The notes under the pieces are model-generated. The model was given only the letters and a program-made list of their open reading frames with translations, was not told where the DNA came from and did no database searches. Position numbers and translations under genes: made by a program. Below, in pieces: positions 17,469-27,400 of a stretch of DNA of 64,000 nt. The stretch covers positions 18,824-82,823 of the forward strand of contig JAKLKD010000004.1 of the NCBI GenBank assembly GCA_023150845.1, read 5' to 3'. The DNA is from Myxococcota bacterium (GTDB lineage Bacteria > Myxococcota_A > UBA796 > CAJQPC01). Position 1 is the stretch's first letter, and the number at the start of each line of letters is the position of its first letter.

Positions 17469-20400
17469 GTGAAGGATGTCTCGATCCCGATCCCGACTCA
17501 GATCGGACCTTACCGCGTCGTGCGTCCCCTGGCCCAAGGGGGGATGGCCGCCGTGTTTGAGGTGGAGGACCCCCACACCCGCGAGCGCCAGGCGCTCAAG
17601 CTGCTCACCCACCGCGGCGTCGCCTCCCCACGCCTGAGCCGGGAGTACCGGGCCCTCACCCGCCTCGACCACCCGAACATCGTGCGGGTCTACCGCTACG
17701 GCGCCCACGAGGGCACGCCCTACCTCACGATGGAGCTCCTCGACGGCGTGCCGGTGCAGGTCTGGGCGAAGGCCCTCGGCAAGCCCGGCGAGCCCCAGCG
17801 CACGAAGGAGGTGCTGCGGGTGGTCGCGTCGGTGGCCGACGCCTTGGACTACCTGCACGGCCGCGGCATCGTCCACCGCGACCTCAAGTCGGCGAACATC
17901 CTCGTGCTCCGGGACGGCCACGCGAAGCTGCTCGACTTCGGCACGGCCCGGCTCTTGGCCGACGAGTCCATCACCCGGGCCGGGGAGTTTGTCGGCACCT
18001 TCGCCTACGCCTCGCCGGAGCAGATCACCGGGGGCGTGGTGGACGCCCGCTCGGACCTCTACTCCTTGGGCGCGCTGTTTTACCGGCTGTGCACGGGCAA
18101 GCGGGTGTTTGAGGCCGACACCCCCCACGAGCTCGCCCGGATGCACGTCGAGCGCCGCCCGGTCCCGCCCCGGGCTCTGGTGCCGAGCCTCCCCGAGGAG
18201 GTCGAGCGCCTCATCCTGGAGCTGCTCCAGAAGGACCCCGGCCAGCGCCCCCAGCGCGCCCGTGACCTCGCCGACCGCATCCGGGGCCGCGAGCCGAGCC
18301 CCAGCCAGGCCCTCGTCGTCTCCAAGCCGACCCGCCTCGTCGGGCGCCAGGCCGAGCTGGAGTCGATCCGGGCGACCTTACTCAAGGCCCGGCCCGGGCG
18401 GATGGTGCTCATCGTCGGGGCGCCGGGCTCCGGGCGGGGTCGGCTGCTCAAGGCGGCCTGCGCCGAGGCCCGGGGGCTCGGCTGGCGGGTGTTCATGTCG
18501 TCGTTCGGTGGGGCGCCGGGCCTCGCCGCCCTCATGGAGCTCGCGGACGCGGCCTGGTCGTCTCTGCCCCGGGCCCAGGCCATCGACCTCGCCCAGGCGA
18601 TGCTCACCCTGCGCCGCTGGGACCGCAGCGCCGCCGAGGCCGAGCCCGGCCCCGAGGGCCTCGCCGAGACGATCGACGCCCTCACCCGGGTCATCCAGGC
18701 CCGGGCGAGCCTCGACGAGCACCCCCTGGCCCTGGGCCTCTCCGCGCTCCAGCGCTGCTCCCCCTTCGCCCTGGACGTCATCGCGGGCCTGCGCCAGCAG
18801 CTCCGGGAGCAGAAGGTCGCCGTGGTGCTGCTCGCGGCGAGCTCGGATGAGTCCGACGCCCCCGGCGCCGCCTTACGCCAGCGCCTCCCCGACGCCTGGC
18901 GGGTGAACCTCCAGCCCTTGACCGTCGAGGAGGTCGGCGAGCTCATCCAGGGGATGCTCGGCGGGCGTGTGCCCTCCACGGAGCTCTCCCGGAACATCCA
19001 CCAGGTCACCGGGGGCCTGCCCGGCTACGTCGAGGAGATCCTCCGGGCGATGGTGCAGTCCGGCGCCCTCGAGGCCCGCCGCGCCGGGGCGAGCATCACC
19101 TGGGTGGACCGCAGCGAGGGCCGCATCGCGATCCCCGGCTCGGCCCGTGAGGCGATCACGCTGCGCTTGGACGCCTTGCCCCGGCCCGGGCGCCGTCTGG
19201 TCGAGGCCCTGGCCGTCGCCGGGGGTGAGGCGCCCTCGTCGATGCTCGCCTTCGCCCTGGATCTGGAGCAAGACGCCGCCGTCGAGGGCCTGGAGGAGCT
19301 CGCCGGGCGCCGCATCGTCGAGTGCCGGGAGGAGGCCGGGGTCGAGCGCTGGACCTTCCGCCTGGGCATGACCCGTGAGCTGGTCATGGAGCGGCTGCGG
19401 GCGAGCCGCCGCTACGTCCTGCGCAAACGCCTCGCCCAGGCCGTCGTCGAGGAGCCGCCGGGTCCCCGCCGGGCGGAGCTCCTCGCCGCCGCCCAGCAGG
19501 TGGACGAGGCCCTGAACGACATCGTCTCGTGGGCCGAGCCGATGATCGAGTCCGGCCGCGCCGGGGAGGTCTTGCCGAGCCTGGAGCAGGTCAGCGCCGC
19601 CTGCCAGCGCACGAGCCCCCAGGACCGCGCGGCCTGGGCCCGGCTGCACCTGCTCTTGGGCCGGGCGCTCTCCGAGGCCCGCCCTGGCGACGGCTCGGCG
19701 GAGGCGGCGTTCCGTGAGGTCCACGCCCTCACCGACAACCCGCGGCTGCGCGCCGAGGCCGACCTCTACAACGCCCGGCTCTGCGTGCAGCGCGGCGAGC
19801 TCGACCGGGCCCAGGCGCTCCTGAGCCGGGCCTATGAGCTGAACAGCCGCAGCAGCTCCCCGCGGCTGGAGGCCCGGGTGTGCCGGGACATCGGCTCGGT
19901 GCAGTGGCTCATCGCCCGCTTTGAGGACGCCGGGCGCTGGTTCGACGCCGCCCTCGACGCCGCCCGGCGCGACGGCCACCCCCGGGAGATCGCCCGGTCC
20001 TTGGTGTCTTTCGGCGTGTTCTGTGAGGTGCGCGGGCGGCTCACCGAGGGTGAGCGGGTGCTGCGGGAGGCCGTGGGGCTCTACGACTCCGTCGGTGATC
20101 GGTACGGCCAGTGGTACGCCCAGGCGAACCTCGCCGAGGTGCTGCGCCAGCGCGGCGCGTTCTCCGAGGCCGTCGCCGCCCTGGAGCCCCAGCTCCGCGC
20201 CGCCCGGGACGGCGGCCCCCGCGGGCGCTGGGCGATGATGAACCTCAACCTCGCCGAGCTGGAGATCGAGCTCTACCACCTCGGCCGCGCCCGGGAGCGC
20301 CTCGCGACGCTCACCGCCGAGCTCGATCCCCGGGAGCACCTCCACCTCTGCGTCGGCGTCGCCTTGGCCCAGGCCCGGGTCGCCTTGCTCTCCCAAGAGC

Positions 20401-20885
20401 AGCGGAAGGCCGTCGAGATCCTGGAGCCCGCCCTGCGCTCCGCCGAGGCCGCCGGGCTCAAGGTGATCGCGCCCCGGCTGCGGGCCACACTCGGCGAGGC
20501 GCTCGTGGCCTGCGGCGCCGTCGCCGAGGGGGAGGCCCAGCTCCGCCGCGCCTTGGGGGAGGTCGAGGGCCTCGGCAACATGCCCACCGTGGGCGAGATC
20601 TGCGCCGCCCAGGCCCGCACCTCAGGAGGCCGCGAGGACCCCGACCGCCTCTTCGCCCCCGTGCTCAAGTGGATGAGCGAGGAGCCCGCGATGCTGCTGC
20701 GCCTGGAGCACATGCTCTGCTCAGCGCGCTGGGCCGAGGCCCGGGGCTGGCCCGACCGGGCGCGGGCGTTCTACGAGGCGGCCCAGGCGCTCCTCAAGCG
20801 CATCCGGGAGGACCTCGGCCCCGCCGACCAAGAGGCGTTGTCTGTACACCCTTGGACCCTCGAGATCCGCCGCGGCCTCGGCTGA
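17469..20885 (+). CDS. Serine/threonine protein kinase with C-terminal AAA ATPase and TPR repeats
   Basis: IGPYRVVRPLAQGGMAAVFEVED, IVHRDLKSANILVLRDGHAKLLDFGTARLL, Walker A LIVGAPGSGRGRLL, TPR-like helical repeats. GTG 17469 chosen as start. Confidence 0.9.
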   Translation: MKDVSIPIPTQIGPYRVVRPLAQGGMAAVFEVEDPHTRERQALKLLTHRGVASPRLSREYRALTRLDHPNIVRVYRYGAHEGTPYLTMELLDGVPVQVWAKALGKPGEPQRTKEVLRVVASVADALDYLHGRGIVHRDLKSANILVLRDGHAKLLDFGTARLLADESITRAGEFVGTFAYASPEQITGGVVDARSDLYSLGALFYRLCTGKRVFEADTPHELARMHVERRPVPPRALVPSLPEEVERLILELLQKDPGQRPQRARDLADRIRGREPSPSQALVVSKPTRLVGRQAELESIRATLLKARPGRMVLIVGAPGSGRGRLLKAACAEARGLGWRVFMSSFGGAPGLAALMELADAAWSSLPRAQAIDLAQAMLTLRRWDRSAAEAEPGPEGLAETIDALTRVIQARASLDEHPLALGLSALQRCSPFALDVIAGLRQQLREQKVAVVLLAASSDESDAPGAALRQRLPDAWRVNLQPLTVEEVGELIQGMLGGRVPSTELSRNIHQVTGGLPGYVEEILRAMVQSGALEARRAGASITWVDRSEGRIAIPGSAREAITLRLDALPRPGRRLVEALAVAGGEAPSSMLAFALDLEQDAAVEGLEELAGRRIVECREEAGVERWTFRLGMTRELVMERLRASRRYVLRKRLAQAVVEEPPGPRRAELLAAAQQVDEALNDIVSWAEPMIESGRAGEVLPSLEQVSAACQRTSPQDRAAWARLHLLLGRALSEARPGDGSAEAAFREVHALTDNPRLRAEADLYNARLCVQRGELDRAQALLSRAYELNSRSSSPRLEARVCRDIGSVQWLIARFEDAGRWFDAALDAARRDGHPREIARSLVSFGVFCEVRGRLTEGERVLREAVGLYDSVGDRYGQWYAQANLAEVLRQRGAFSEAVAALEPQLRAARDGGPRGRWAMMNLNLAELEIELYHLGRARERLATLTAELDPREHLHLCVGVALAQARVALLSQEQRKAVEILEPALRSAEAAGLKVIAPRLRATLGEALVACGAVAEGEAQLRRALGEVEGLGNMPTVGEICAAQARTSGGREDPDRLFAPVLKWMSEEPAMLLRLEHMLCSARWAEARGWPDRARAFYEAAQALLKRIREDLGPADQEALSVHPWTLEIRRGLG

Positions 20886-21288
20886 GCCCCGGCGCCGGAT
20901 CCCCCTGATCGACCGGATGCACGCCCTCTCTGCTCATGTAAGCTTGATGTAAGAGCTTGGGAGGCGCGCCGCGTCAGGGGTCATTCACCCGGACGCCCCC
21001 GGAGAAGTTCCGGTAAGTCGCAAGCAAGACTTGAACTTTACGAGGCTTTTTTACGCGAGTCTCGGGAGAGGGGGTCAACTTGGGCGTCTATCACACGCTA
21101 TCACGTTCAGGACGCGGTTTCTGGCGCATCGTCGCTGAAATTTTAGGCCCGCGCGCTGAAATTATGAATGCTGTTTGAACATCGTTTGTGTATCTTCTGC
21201 ACATCGATAAACCCCTTCCCAAAAGGGCTTTGGAGATTTATCGATTTCTGTACTATAGTGATTCTGCACCCCGGACAGGACGGCTCCG
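20886..21288 (+). promoter_or_regulatory. Long AT-richer intergenic region with phased repeats, a dyad and a sigma70-like promoter upstream of the mglA-like gene
   Basis: Dyad ATCGATAAA (21203-21211)/TTTATCGAT (21237-21245); TTGGAG-N18-TATAGT (21230-21259); direct repeats CGCTGAAATT (21133, 21154) and CTATCAC (21088, 21098). Confidence 0.55.
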
Positions 21289-21903
21289 ATGCCCACGTTT
21301 CACCCCACCAAGCAGCTCATTCGAGTCAAGGTCGTCTACTATGGCGCTGGCCAGTGCGGCAAGACGACGAACCTCAAGATGCTGCACCAGGTGTTCCCCG
21401 CGGGCTCCCGCGGGGCGATGGTGACCTTGGACACGGAGTCGGAGCGCACCCTGTTCTTCGACTACTTCCCGGCGCACCTGGGCAACCTGCGCGGGTACAA
21501 GGTGCAGGTCGACTTCTTCTCTGTCCCTGGACAGTCCTTCTACAACTCCACCCGCCGGGAGCTGCTGCGGAACGTGGACGGCCTCGTCTTCGTCGCCGAC
21601 TCCAGCGAGCGCCGGGAGAACGCGAACCTGCTCGCCCTGGAGAACCTCGAGCAGAACCTCGCCATGTACGGCCGCTCCCTCAAGGACACCCCCCACGTCC
21701 TCCAGTGGAACAAGCGCGACGTGCAAGACGCGGTGCCCGTCAACGTCATGGAGACCCTGTACAACCGCTACGGCGCCTCGTCGGAGTCGGCGATCGCGTC
21801 GGAGATGGTGGGTGTGTGGGAGACCCAGACCGCGGTGCTGCGCACGGTGCTCGAGCGCCTCAGCCAGCAGTACGGCCAGCAGCCCGCGGCGATGGCGGGC
21901 TGA
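21289..21903 (+). CDS. MglA-like small Ras-superfamily GTPase
   Basis: VVYYGAGQCGKTTNLKMLHQVFP (G1), VDFFSVPGQSFYNSTRRELLRNVDGLVFVADS, LQWNKRDVQDAVPV (G4 NKRD). Confidence 0.9.
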   Translation: MPTFHPTKQLIRVKVVYYGAGQCGKTTNLKMLHQVFPAGSRGAMVTLDTESERTLFFDYFPAHLGNLRGYKVQVDFFSVPGQSFYNSTRRELLRNVDGLVFVADSSERRENANLLALENLEQNLAMYGRSLKDTPHVLQWNKRDVQDAVPVNVMETLYNRYGASSESAIASEMVGVWETQTAVLRTVLERLSQQYGQQPAAMAG

Positions 21904-21934
21904 GGGACGTCGGGCGCGGCGCCGGGCGCGGCGC

Positions 21935-23038
21935 CTACATCTCCAAACGAGAGTCCTCCATCACCGAGAAGGTCGGCGGGACTCTCCAACGTTCGCCGTC
22001 GAGGGTGAGGGTGCCCTCGACCTCGCCGTAGTACTGGTTGAAGTCGGCGTCGATGAGCCAGGCCGTCTTCGTCTCCCGGCGGTGAAAGCGGGGGGTGAAG
22101 GTCAGCTCGACGCCGTCGCCATGGCCGCTGGGGTTGATGATCCGCCAGGGGCCGCTCTCTCGGGTCTCCTCGTTGAGCACGCCGGGCTCAAAGTTGAGGT
22201 TGGGCAGCTTCCGCAGCGCGCCGTCGAACCACACGGCGTACTTCATCGAGCGCACGGCGGGGCGGGCGCGGTCGGGGTGGTCGCGGTGGAGCTGCAGGCC
22301 CAAGGTCACCTTGCGGCCGCTGGCCTCGTGGACGGCCTCCCCGGCGGACGCGAGCCAGTACCAGCCCTGGAGCCCACGCTGGTGGCCGACGGTGCGGTCC
22401 GTGGTGCCCAGGCTGCCGGGCGGCAACGAGATGACCTCGTTGCCGACGGTGAGCGCGCCGAACTTGAGCCGGGCGACGCCGTACCACTGCAGGCTGCCCC
22501 GACCCCGGTGAAACCGTGTGCACTGCACGAGCTGGGGCCCGACGGTTCGCTCCATGACCCCGGTGAGGTGCAGCCGCTCGGTGTGCATCGAGAAGCGCAG
22601 CTCCCCCCGGGCCTCGTCCTCCTCGATGAACGAGCGGGTGCTCGGGTCGACGAAGGTGCGCTGGTCCTCGCTGATCGTCACCTGGTTCTGCCGCAGGAGC
22701 CGGGTGAGCGAGGCCATCTCAAACCGGCCCGTGGCCTTCTCGACCACCTGGAGCGCGACGTTCCCCGCCCGGCCAAAGTCGGCGATGTTCCAGACGAGGT
22801 AGTGGTCGGGGGTGTCCAGGGTGACATGAAAGAAGCGGTTGAGCGCCATGGTGAAGGCGCTGGAGTCGGCGAAGTTGTAGACCCCGTCAAACCGCTCGAA
22901 CCACCCGGCGTTGTAGGTGCCCTCCGGGGAGATGAGCGCGGCGGGGCTCGGCACCTGCCGGGTGTAGTCGATGTGGAGGTCGAGCTCCGCGGGCGTGCGC
23001 CCGACGGCGGCGTCTAGGCGGTCGATGATGCGAGGCAT
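21935..23038 (-). CDS. DUF2804 family protein
   Basis: WFERFDGVYNFADSSAF...HYLVWNIADFGRAGN...ERTVGPQLVQCTRFHRGRGSLQWYGVARL...LTFTPRFHRRETKTAWLIDADFNQYYGEVEGTLTLDGE. Confidence 0.7.
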   Translation of the reverse strand: MPRIIDRLDAAVGRTPAELDLHIDYTRQVPSPAALISPEGTYNAGWFERFDGVYNFADSSAFTMALNRFFHVTLDTPDHYLVWNIADFGRAGNVALQVVEKATGRFEMASLTRLLRQNQVTISEDQRTFVDPSTRSFIEEDEARGELRFSMHTERLHLTGVMERTVGPQLVQCTRFHRGRGSLQWYGVARLKFGALTVGNEVISLPPGSLGTTDRTVGHQRGLQGWYWLASAGEAVHEASGRKVTLGLQLHRDHPDRARPAVRSMKYAVWFDGALRKLPNLNFEPGVLNEETRESGPWRIINPSGHGDGVELTFTPRFHRRETKTAWLIDADFNQYYGEVEGTLTLDGERWRVPPTFSVMEDSRLEM

Positions 23039-23111
23039 GGCGGCGCTCCGTAGGTGAAGGAGAGTGTACGCACGCCATGGGCCCTGTGTTGCGGCTCAGG
23101 CGTGACGGCGC

Positions 23112-23681
23112 TCAGCCACGCCCCAGCACACGCACCGCATCCCCGGGCCGCACGGCGCCGCCGCTCACCACCCGGGCGTGGATGCCGCGCAGCCGCAGGG
23201 GCTTGAGGTCGTCCAGCGCCGTGAGCGCCCGGGCGTCGGCCCCGAAGCGGCGCTCAAACTTGAGGCAGCCGGTGTGGGGCTTCGCCGTGATCTCCAGCAG
23301 GACCTCACCCACCTGGAGCTTGCTGCCCGCGGGCAGGTTCTCGGCGCTGAGGTCGAGCTCGACGAGCAGGTTGTCGCCAGGGAGGCTGAGGTCCTGGCCG
23401 TTACACACGAGCCGCGCCACGTCGGCGCGCATCAGCGTGACCTCGGCCTCGGGGTGCCGCCGCTCGGAGAGGGACCAGCGGTCGCCGCGCAGGCCCTCCC
23501 CCGGGGCGAAGACGCCGACCGCCGGGGTGCGGCGGGCGTCGTCGGGGTGGCGCTCCACGACGAGCGCCACGGTCCCGAGGTCTCGCGGGGGCGCGGGCAG
23601 CGCCGCGAGCGCGGCGCGTAGGCGCTCAAGGGGCAGGTGCAGCCGGGGGTCGGAGGGAGGGAAGACCATCAAGTCGCTCAT
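23112..23681 (-). CDS. MOSC domain protein
   Basis: GEGLRGDRWSLSERRHPEAEVTLMRADVARLV...GDNLLVELDLSAENLPAGSKLQVGEVLLEITAKPHTGCLKFERRFG. Confidence 0.82.
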   Translation of the reverse strand: MSDLMVFPPSDPRLHLPLERLRAALAALPAPPRDLGTVALVVERHPDDARRTPAVGVFAPGEGLRGDRWSLSERRHPEAEVTLMRADVARLVCNGQDLSLPGDNLLVELDLSAENLPAGSKLQVGEVLLEITAKPHTGCLKFERRFGADARALTALDDLKPLRLRGIHARVVSGGAVRPGDAVRVLGRG

Positions 23682-23711
23682 CGTGCCTCCATCCCCCTCA
23701 CACCCTTTGGG

Positions 23712-24218
23712 CTACCAGTCGTCGTCGCGACCGCCCTTCTTGCCGCCGCCCTCGTCGTCGTCGCCGTCGAAGTCCTCCTCGTCGCCCTCCTCGAAGTCTT
23801 CGTCCTCGTCGAAGTCCTCGTCGTCCAGGTCGCCGTCGAAGTCATCGTCGTCGTCGTCGAGGTCGTCGTCCTCGTCGAACTCGCTGTCGAGACGATCATC
23901 GTCGTCATCGTCGTCGTCGTCGTCGTTCTCGTCGAGGTAGTCCTCGTCCTCAAGGAGCTCCTCGAAGACCTCCTCGATCATACGCGCGGACTTGGGACGG
24001 GCGACGCTGAGGCGCTGGGCGAGGTCCTCAGCGATGAGGCCCTTCTGGCCCCAGGCCTTCACGACGTAGTAGGCGACGTCGTAGTCGCTCTGGGCCTTCT
24101 TGGGGAGCTTCTGAAGGATGACCTTGCCGTGGCGATAATGCGCCACGAACTTACGAAGCTCTTCTTTGGTGAAGAGCTCCATCAGGAGCTCAACGAGGGA
24201 GTCGGAGGAGGATGACAT
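23712..24218 (-). CDS. EAD1-like effector-associated (death-fold) domain with poly-Asp/Glu C-terminal tail
   Basis: LVELLMELFTKEELRKFVAHYRHGKVILQKLPKKAQSDYDVAYYVVKAWGQKGLIAEDLAQRLSVARPKSARMIEEV resembles the EAD1 layout (LLELLxxLFsxdELRrFl...LP...ve.l.rrGLi...f..L...rP.r...I). The remainder is D/E-rich. Confidence 0.6.
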   Translation of the reverse strand: MSSSSDSLVELLMELFTKEELRKFVAHYRHGKVILQKLPKKAQSDYDVAYYVVKAWGQKGLIAEDLAQRLSVARPKSARMIEEVFEELLEDEDYLDENDDDDDDDDDDRLDSEFDEDDDLDDDDDDFDGDLDDEDFDEDEDFEEGDEEDFDGDDDEGGGKKGGRDDDW

Positions 24219-24290
24219 GAAGAGTTCCGGGGCCTCCGTCGGGGTCGTGCCGGGGTGGCGGGGGGTGAAGGAAGCAGGGCGGGAGCGGTT

Positions 24291-24320
24291 TATAGGGCCG
24301 CGAGCGAGCCTATAGGGCCG
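24291..24320. repeat. Two direct copies of TATAGGGCCG, 20-bp period
   Basis: TATAGGGCCG at 24291-24300 and 24311-24320, upstream of icmF. Confidence 0.6.
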
Positions 24321-24473
24321 TCCCAGCCGGATCGATTGCCCCTATGCTCTGCCTCGCAAAAGCCGACAAGTCTTTTTTGGTGCTTCGGCGGCCAGCCTCA
24401 TGCCTTCCTCGTCTGCGAGCGCCCTCGGCCCGCGTTAAGCGTGCTCACCCCCTCGACCCCGCCGGAGTCCCTG

Positions 24474-27400
24474 ATGAACAGCGAGAAGGTCACCACCACC
24501 CACCGCGTGCGGGTCGTCACCGCGGCCTCCCTCTTTGATGGGCACGACGCGGCGATCAACGTCATGCGCCGCCTCATCCAGTCCATGGGCTGTGAGGTCA
24601 TCCACCTCGGCCACAACCGCTCCGTCGCCGACGTGGTCCAGGCCGCCATCGAGGAGGACGCCCAGGCCGTGGCGATCTCGTCCTACCAGGGCGGGCACAT
24701 GGAGTACTTCCGCTACATGGTCCAGCTCCTCCGGGAGCAGGGGGCCGGCCACATCAAGGTCTACGGCGGCGGCGGCGGGGTGATCGTGCCCGAGGAGATC
24801 CGCCAGCTGCACGCTGATGGGGTCACCCGCATCTACCACCCTGAAGACGGCCGCCGCCTCGGCCTCGTCGGCATGATCGCCGACCTCGTGCGCGGCGCGG
24901 ACTACGACGTCACCGACCATGGCCAACAGGACCCCGACGCGCTCCTCGCCGGGGTGAAGGCCGGGGACAAGGGCGCCCTCGCCCGGCTCATCACCTTGGC
25001 CGAGCGGGAGGTCGAGGCCCCCGGGGCCTTGGCGCCGTCTCTGCGCGCGGCGCTCAGCGGCGCCCGGGGCGCGGCGGTCATCGGCATCACCGGGACCGGC
25101 GGCGCGGGCAAGTCCTCGTTCACCGACGAGCTCGTGCGCCGCGCCCGGCGGGATCACCCCGAGCGCGCGGTCGCCGTGCTCTCCATCGACCCCACCCGCA
25201 AACGCACCGGCGGCGCGCTCTTGGGCGACCGCATCCGGATGAACGCCATCTCCGGCGGCGGCTGCTTCATGCGCTCCTTGGCCACCCGGGACTCCGGCGG
25301 GGAGCTCTCCCGGGCCACGGCGGACGCCATCGCGGCCTGCCGCCTCGCGGGCTTTGAGCTCATCTTCGTCGAGACCTCGGGCATCGGCCAGGGCGACTCG
25401 GCGGTGATGGAGGTCGCCGACATCGGGGTCTACGTCATGACCCCGGAGTACGGCGCCAGCTCTCAGCTTGAGAAGATCGACATGCTCGACTTCGCTGATG
25501 TCGTCGTGCTCAACAAGTTTGAGCGCCGCGGGGCCCAGGACGCCCTGCGCGACGTGCGGAAGCAGGTGCGCCGCAACCGCGAGCTGTTCTCGGCCCCGGA
25601 CGACAGCTTGCCCGTGTTCGGCACCATCGCGTCCCAGTTCAACGACATCGGGGTGAACGCGGTCTACCTGCACCTCATGGGCCTCGTCTCCGCGCGCACT
25701 GGGCGGCCTTGGTCGTCGAAGCTTAAGGATCCCGGCGTGAAGGCGAGCCCGCCCCGCCGGGCGATCCTCTCCCCGGAGCGCCACCAGCACCTCGCCGAGA
25801 TCGCCCGGGCCTGCCGGGACCACCACCGCTTCGTCGCCGAGCAGGCCACCTTGGCCCGGGACGCCTGGCACCTCCAGGAGGCCGCGCGCCTCGTCGGCGA
25901 GGCCCCCACCGCCGCGGCGCTCATCACCCAGGCCGAGGCCCGGCGCGGGGCCTTACACGCCGACACCCGGGCGGTGATCGAGGGCTGGGCCGAGAAGTCC
26001 GCCCGTTACCGCCAGGACGAGCTCGTCTACGCCGTGCGTGGCCAAGAGATCCGCCAGCCCCTCGTCACCACCTCACTCTCGGGCACCCGGATCCCCCGCG
26101 TCGCCGTGCCGCGCTTCGTCGATCACGGCGAGATCGTGCGCTGGTCGATGCTGGAGAACGTGCCCGGCGAGTTCCCCTACACCGCCGGGGTCTTCCCCCT
26201 CAAGCGCGCCCAGGAGGACCCGAAGCGTATGTTCGCGGGTGAGGGCGGCCCGGCGAAGACCAACGCGCGCTTCCACCTGCTCTGTGAGGGTGAGCCCGCG
26301 GCGCGGCTCTCGACGGCCTTTGACTCGGTGACGCTCTACGGCGAGGACCCCGCCACCCGCCCGGACATCTACGGGAAGATCGGCGAGTCCGGCGTGAGCG
26401 TGCCGACGCTCGACGACATGAAGATCCTCTACGGGGGCTTCGACCTCTGCGCGCCGACGACGAGCGTGTCGATGACCATCAACGGCCCGGCGCCGATCTT
26501 GCTGGCGATGTTCTTGAACACCGCCATCGACCAGCAGCTCGCCGCCGCCGAGGCCAAGAAGGGCGCGGCGCTCACGGACGAGGAGGCCAAGGCCGTCCGG
26601 GCGCGCACGCTCCAGCAGGTGCGCGGCACCGTGCAGGCCGACATTTTGAAGGAGGATCAGGCCCAGAACACCTGCATCTTCTCCACGGAGTTCGCCCTGC
26701 GCATGATGGGCGACATCCAGGAGTACTTCATCCAGCACAAGGTGCGGAACTACTACAGCGTCTCGATCTCGGGCTACCACATCGCTGAAGCCGGGGCGAA
26801 CCCCATCAGCCAGCTCGCGTTCACGCTCTCGAACGGCTTCACCTTCGTCGAGGTCTACCTCGCACGGGGCATGAAGATCGACGACTTCGCGCCGAACCTG
26901 TCGTTCTTCTTCTCGAACGGCATGGACCCCGAGTACACCGTGCTCGGCCGCGTGGCCCGGCGCATCTGGGCCGTGGCGATGCAGCGGCGCTACGGCGCCT
27001 CCCCGCGCAGCCAGATGTTGAAGTACCACATCCAGACCTCGGGCCGGTCCCTGCACGCCCAAGAGATTCAGTTCAACGACGTGCGCACCACCCTGCAGGC
27101 GCTCTTGGCGTTCTACGACAACTGCAACAGCCTGCACACGAACGCGTACGACGAGGCGATCACCACGCCCACCGAAGACTCCGTGCGCCGGGCGATGGCG
27201 ATTCAGCTCATCCTCACCAAAGAGTTCGGCCTGCTCAAGAACGAGAACGCGCTCCAGGGCAGCTTTATCGTCGAGGAGCTCACCGATCTCGTCGAGGAGG
27301 CCGTGCTCGCCGAGTTTGAGCGCCTCAACGAGCGCGGCGGCGTGCTCGGCGCCATGGAGACGCAGTACCAGCGGGGCAAGATTCAGGACGAGTCGCTCTA

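Noticed and set aside
23790-23940. GTC-rich repeat tract that resembles a repeat array
   Set aside because: Not a CRISPR: no unique spacers; it is the coding sequence for a poly-Asp/Glu tail.
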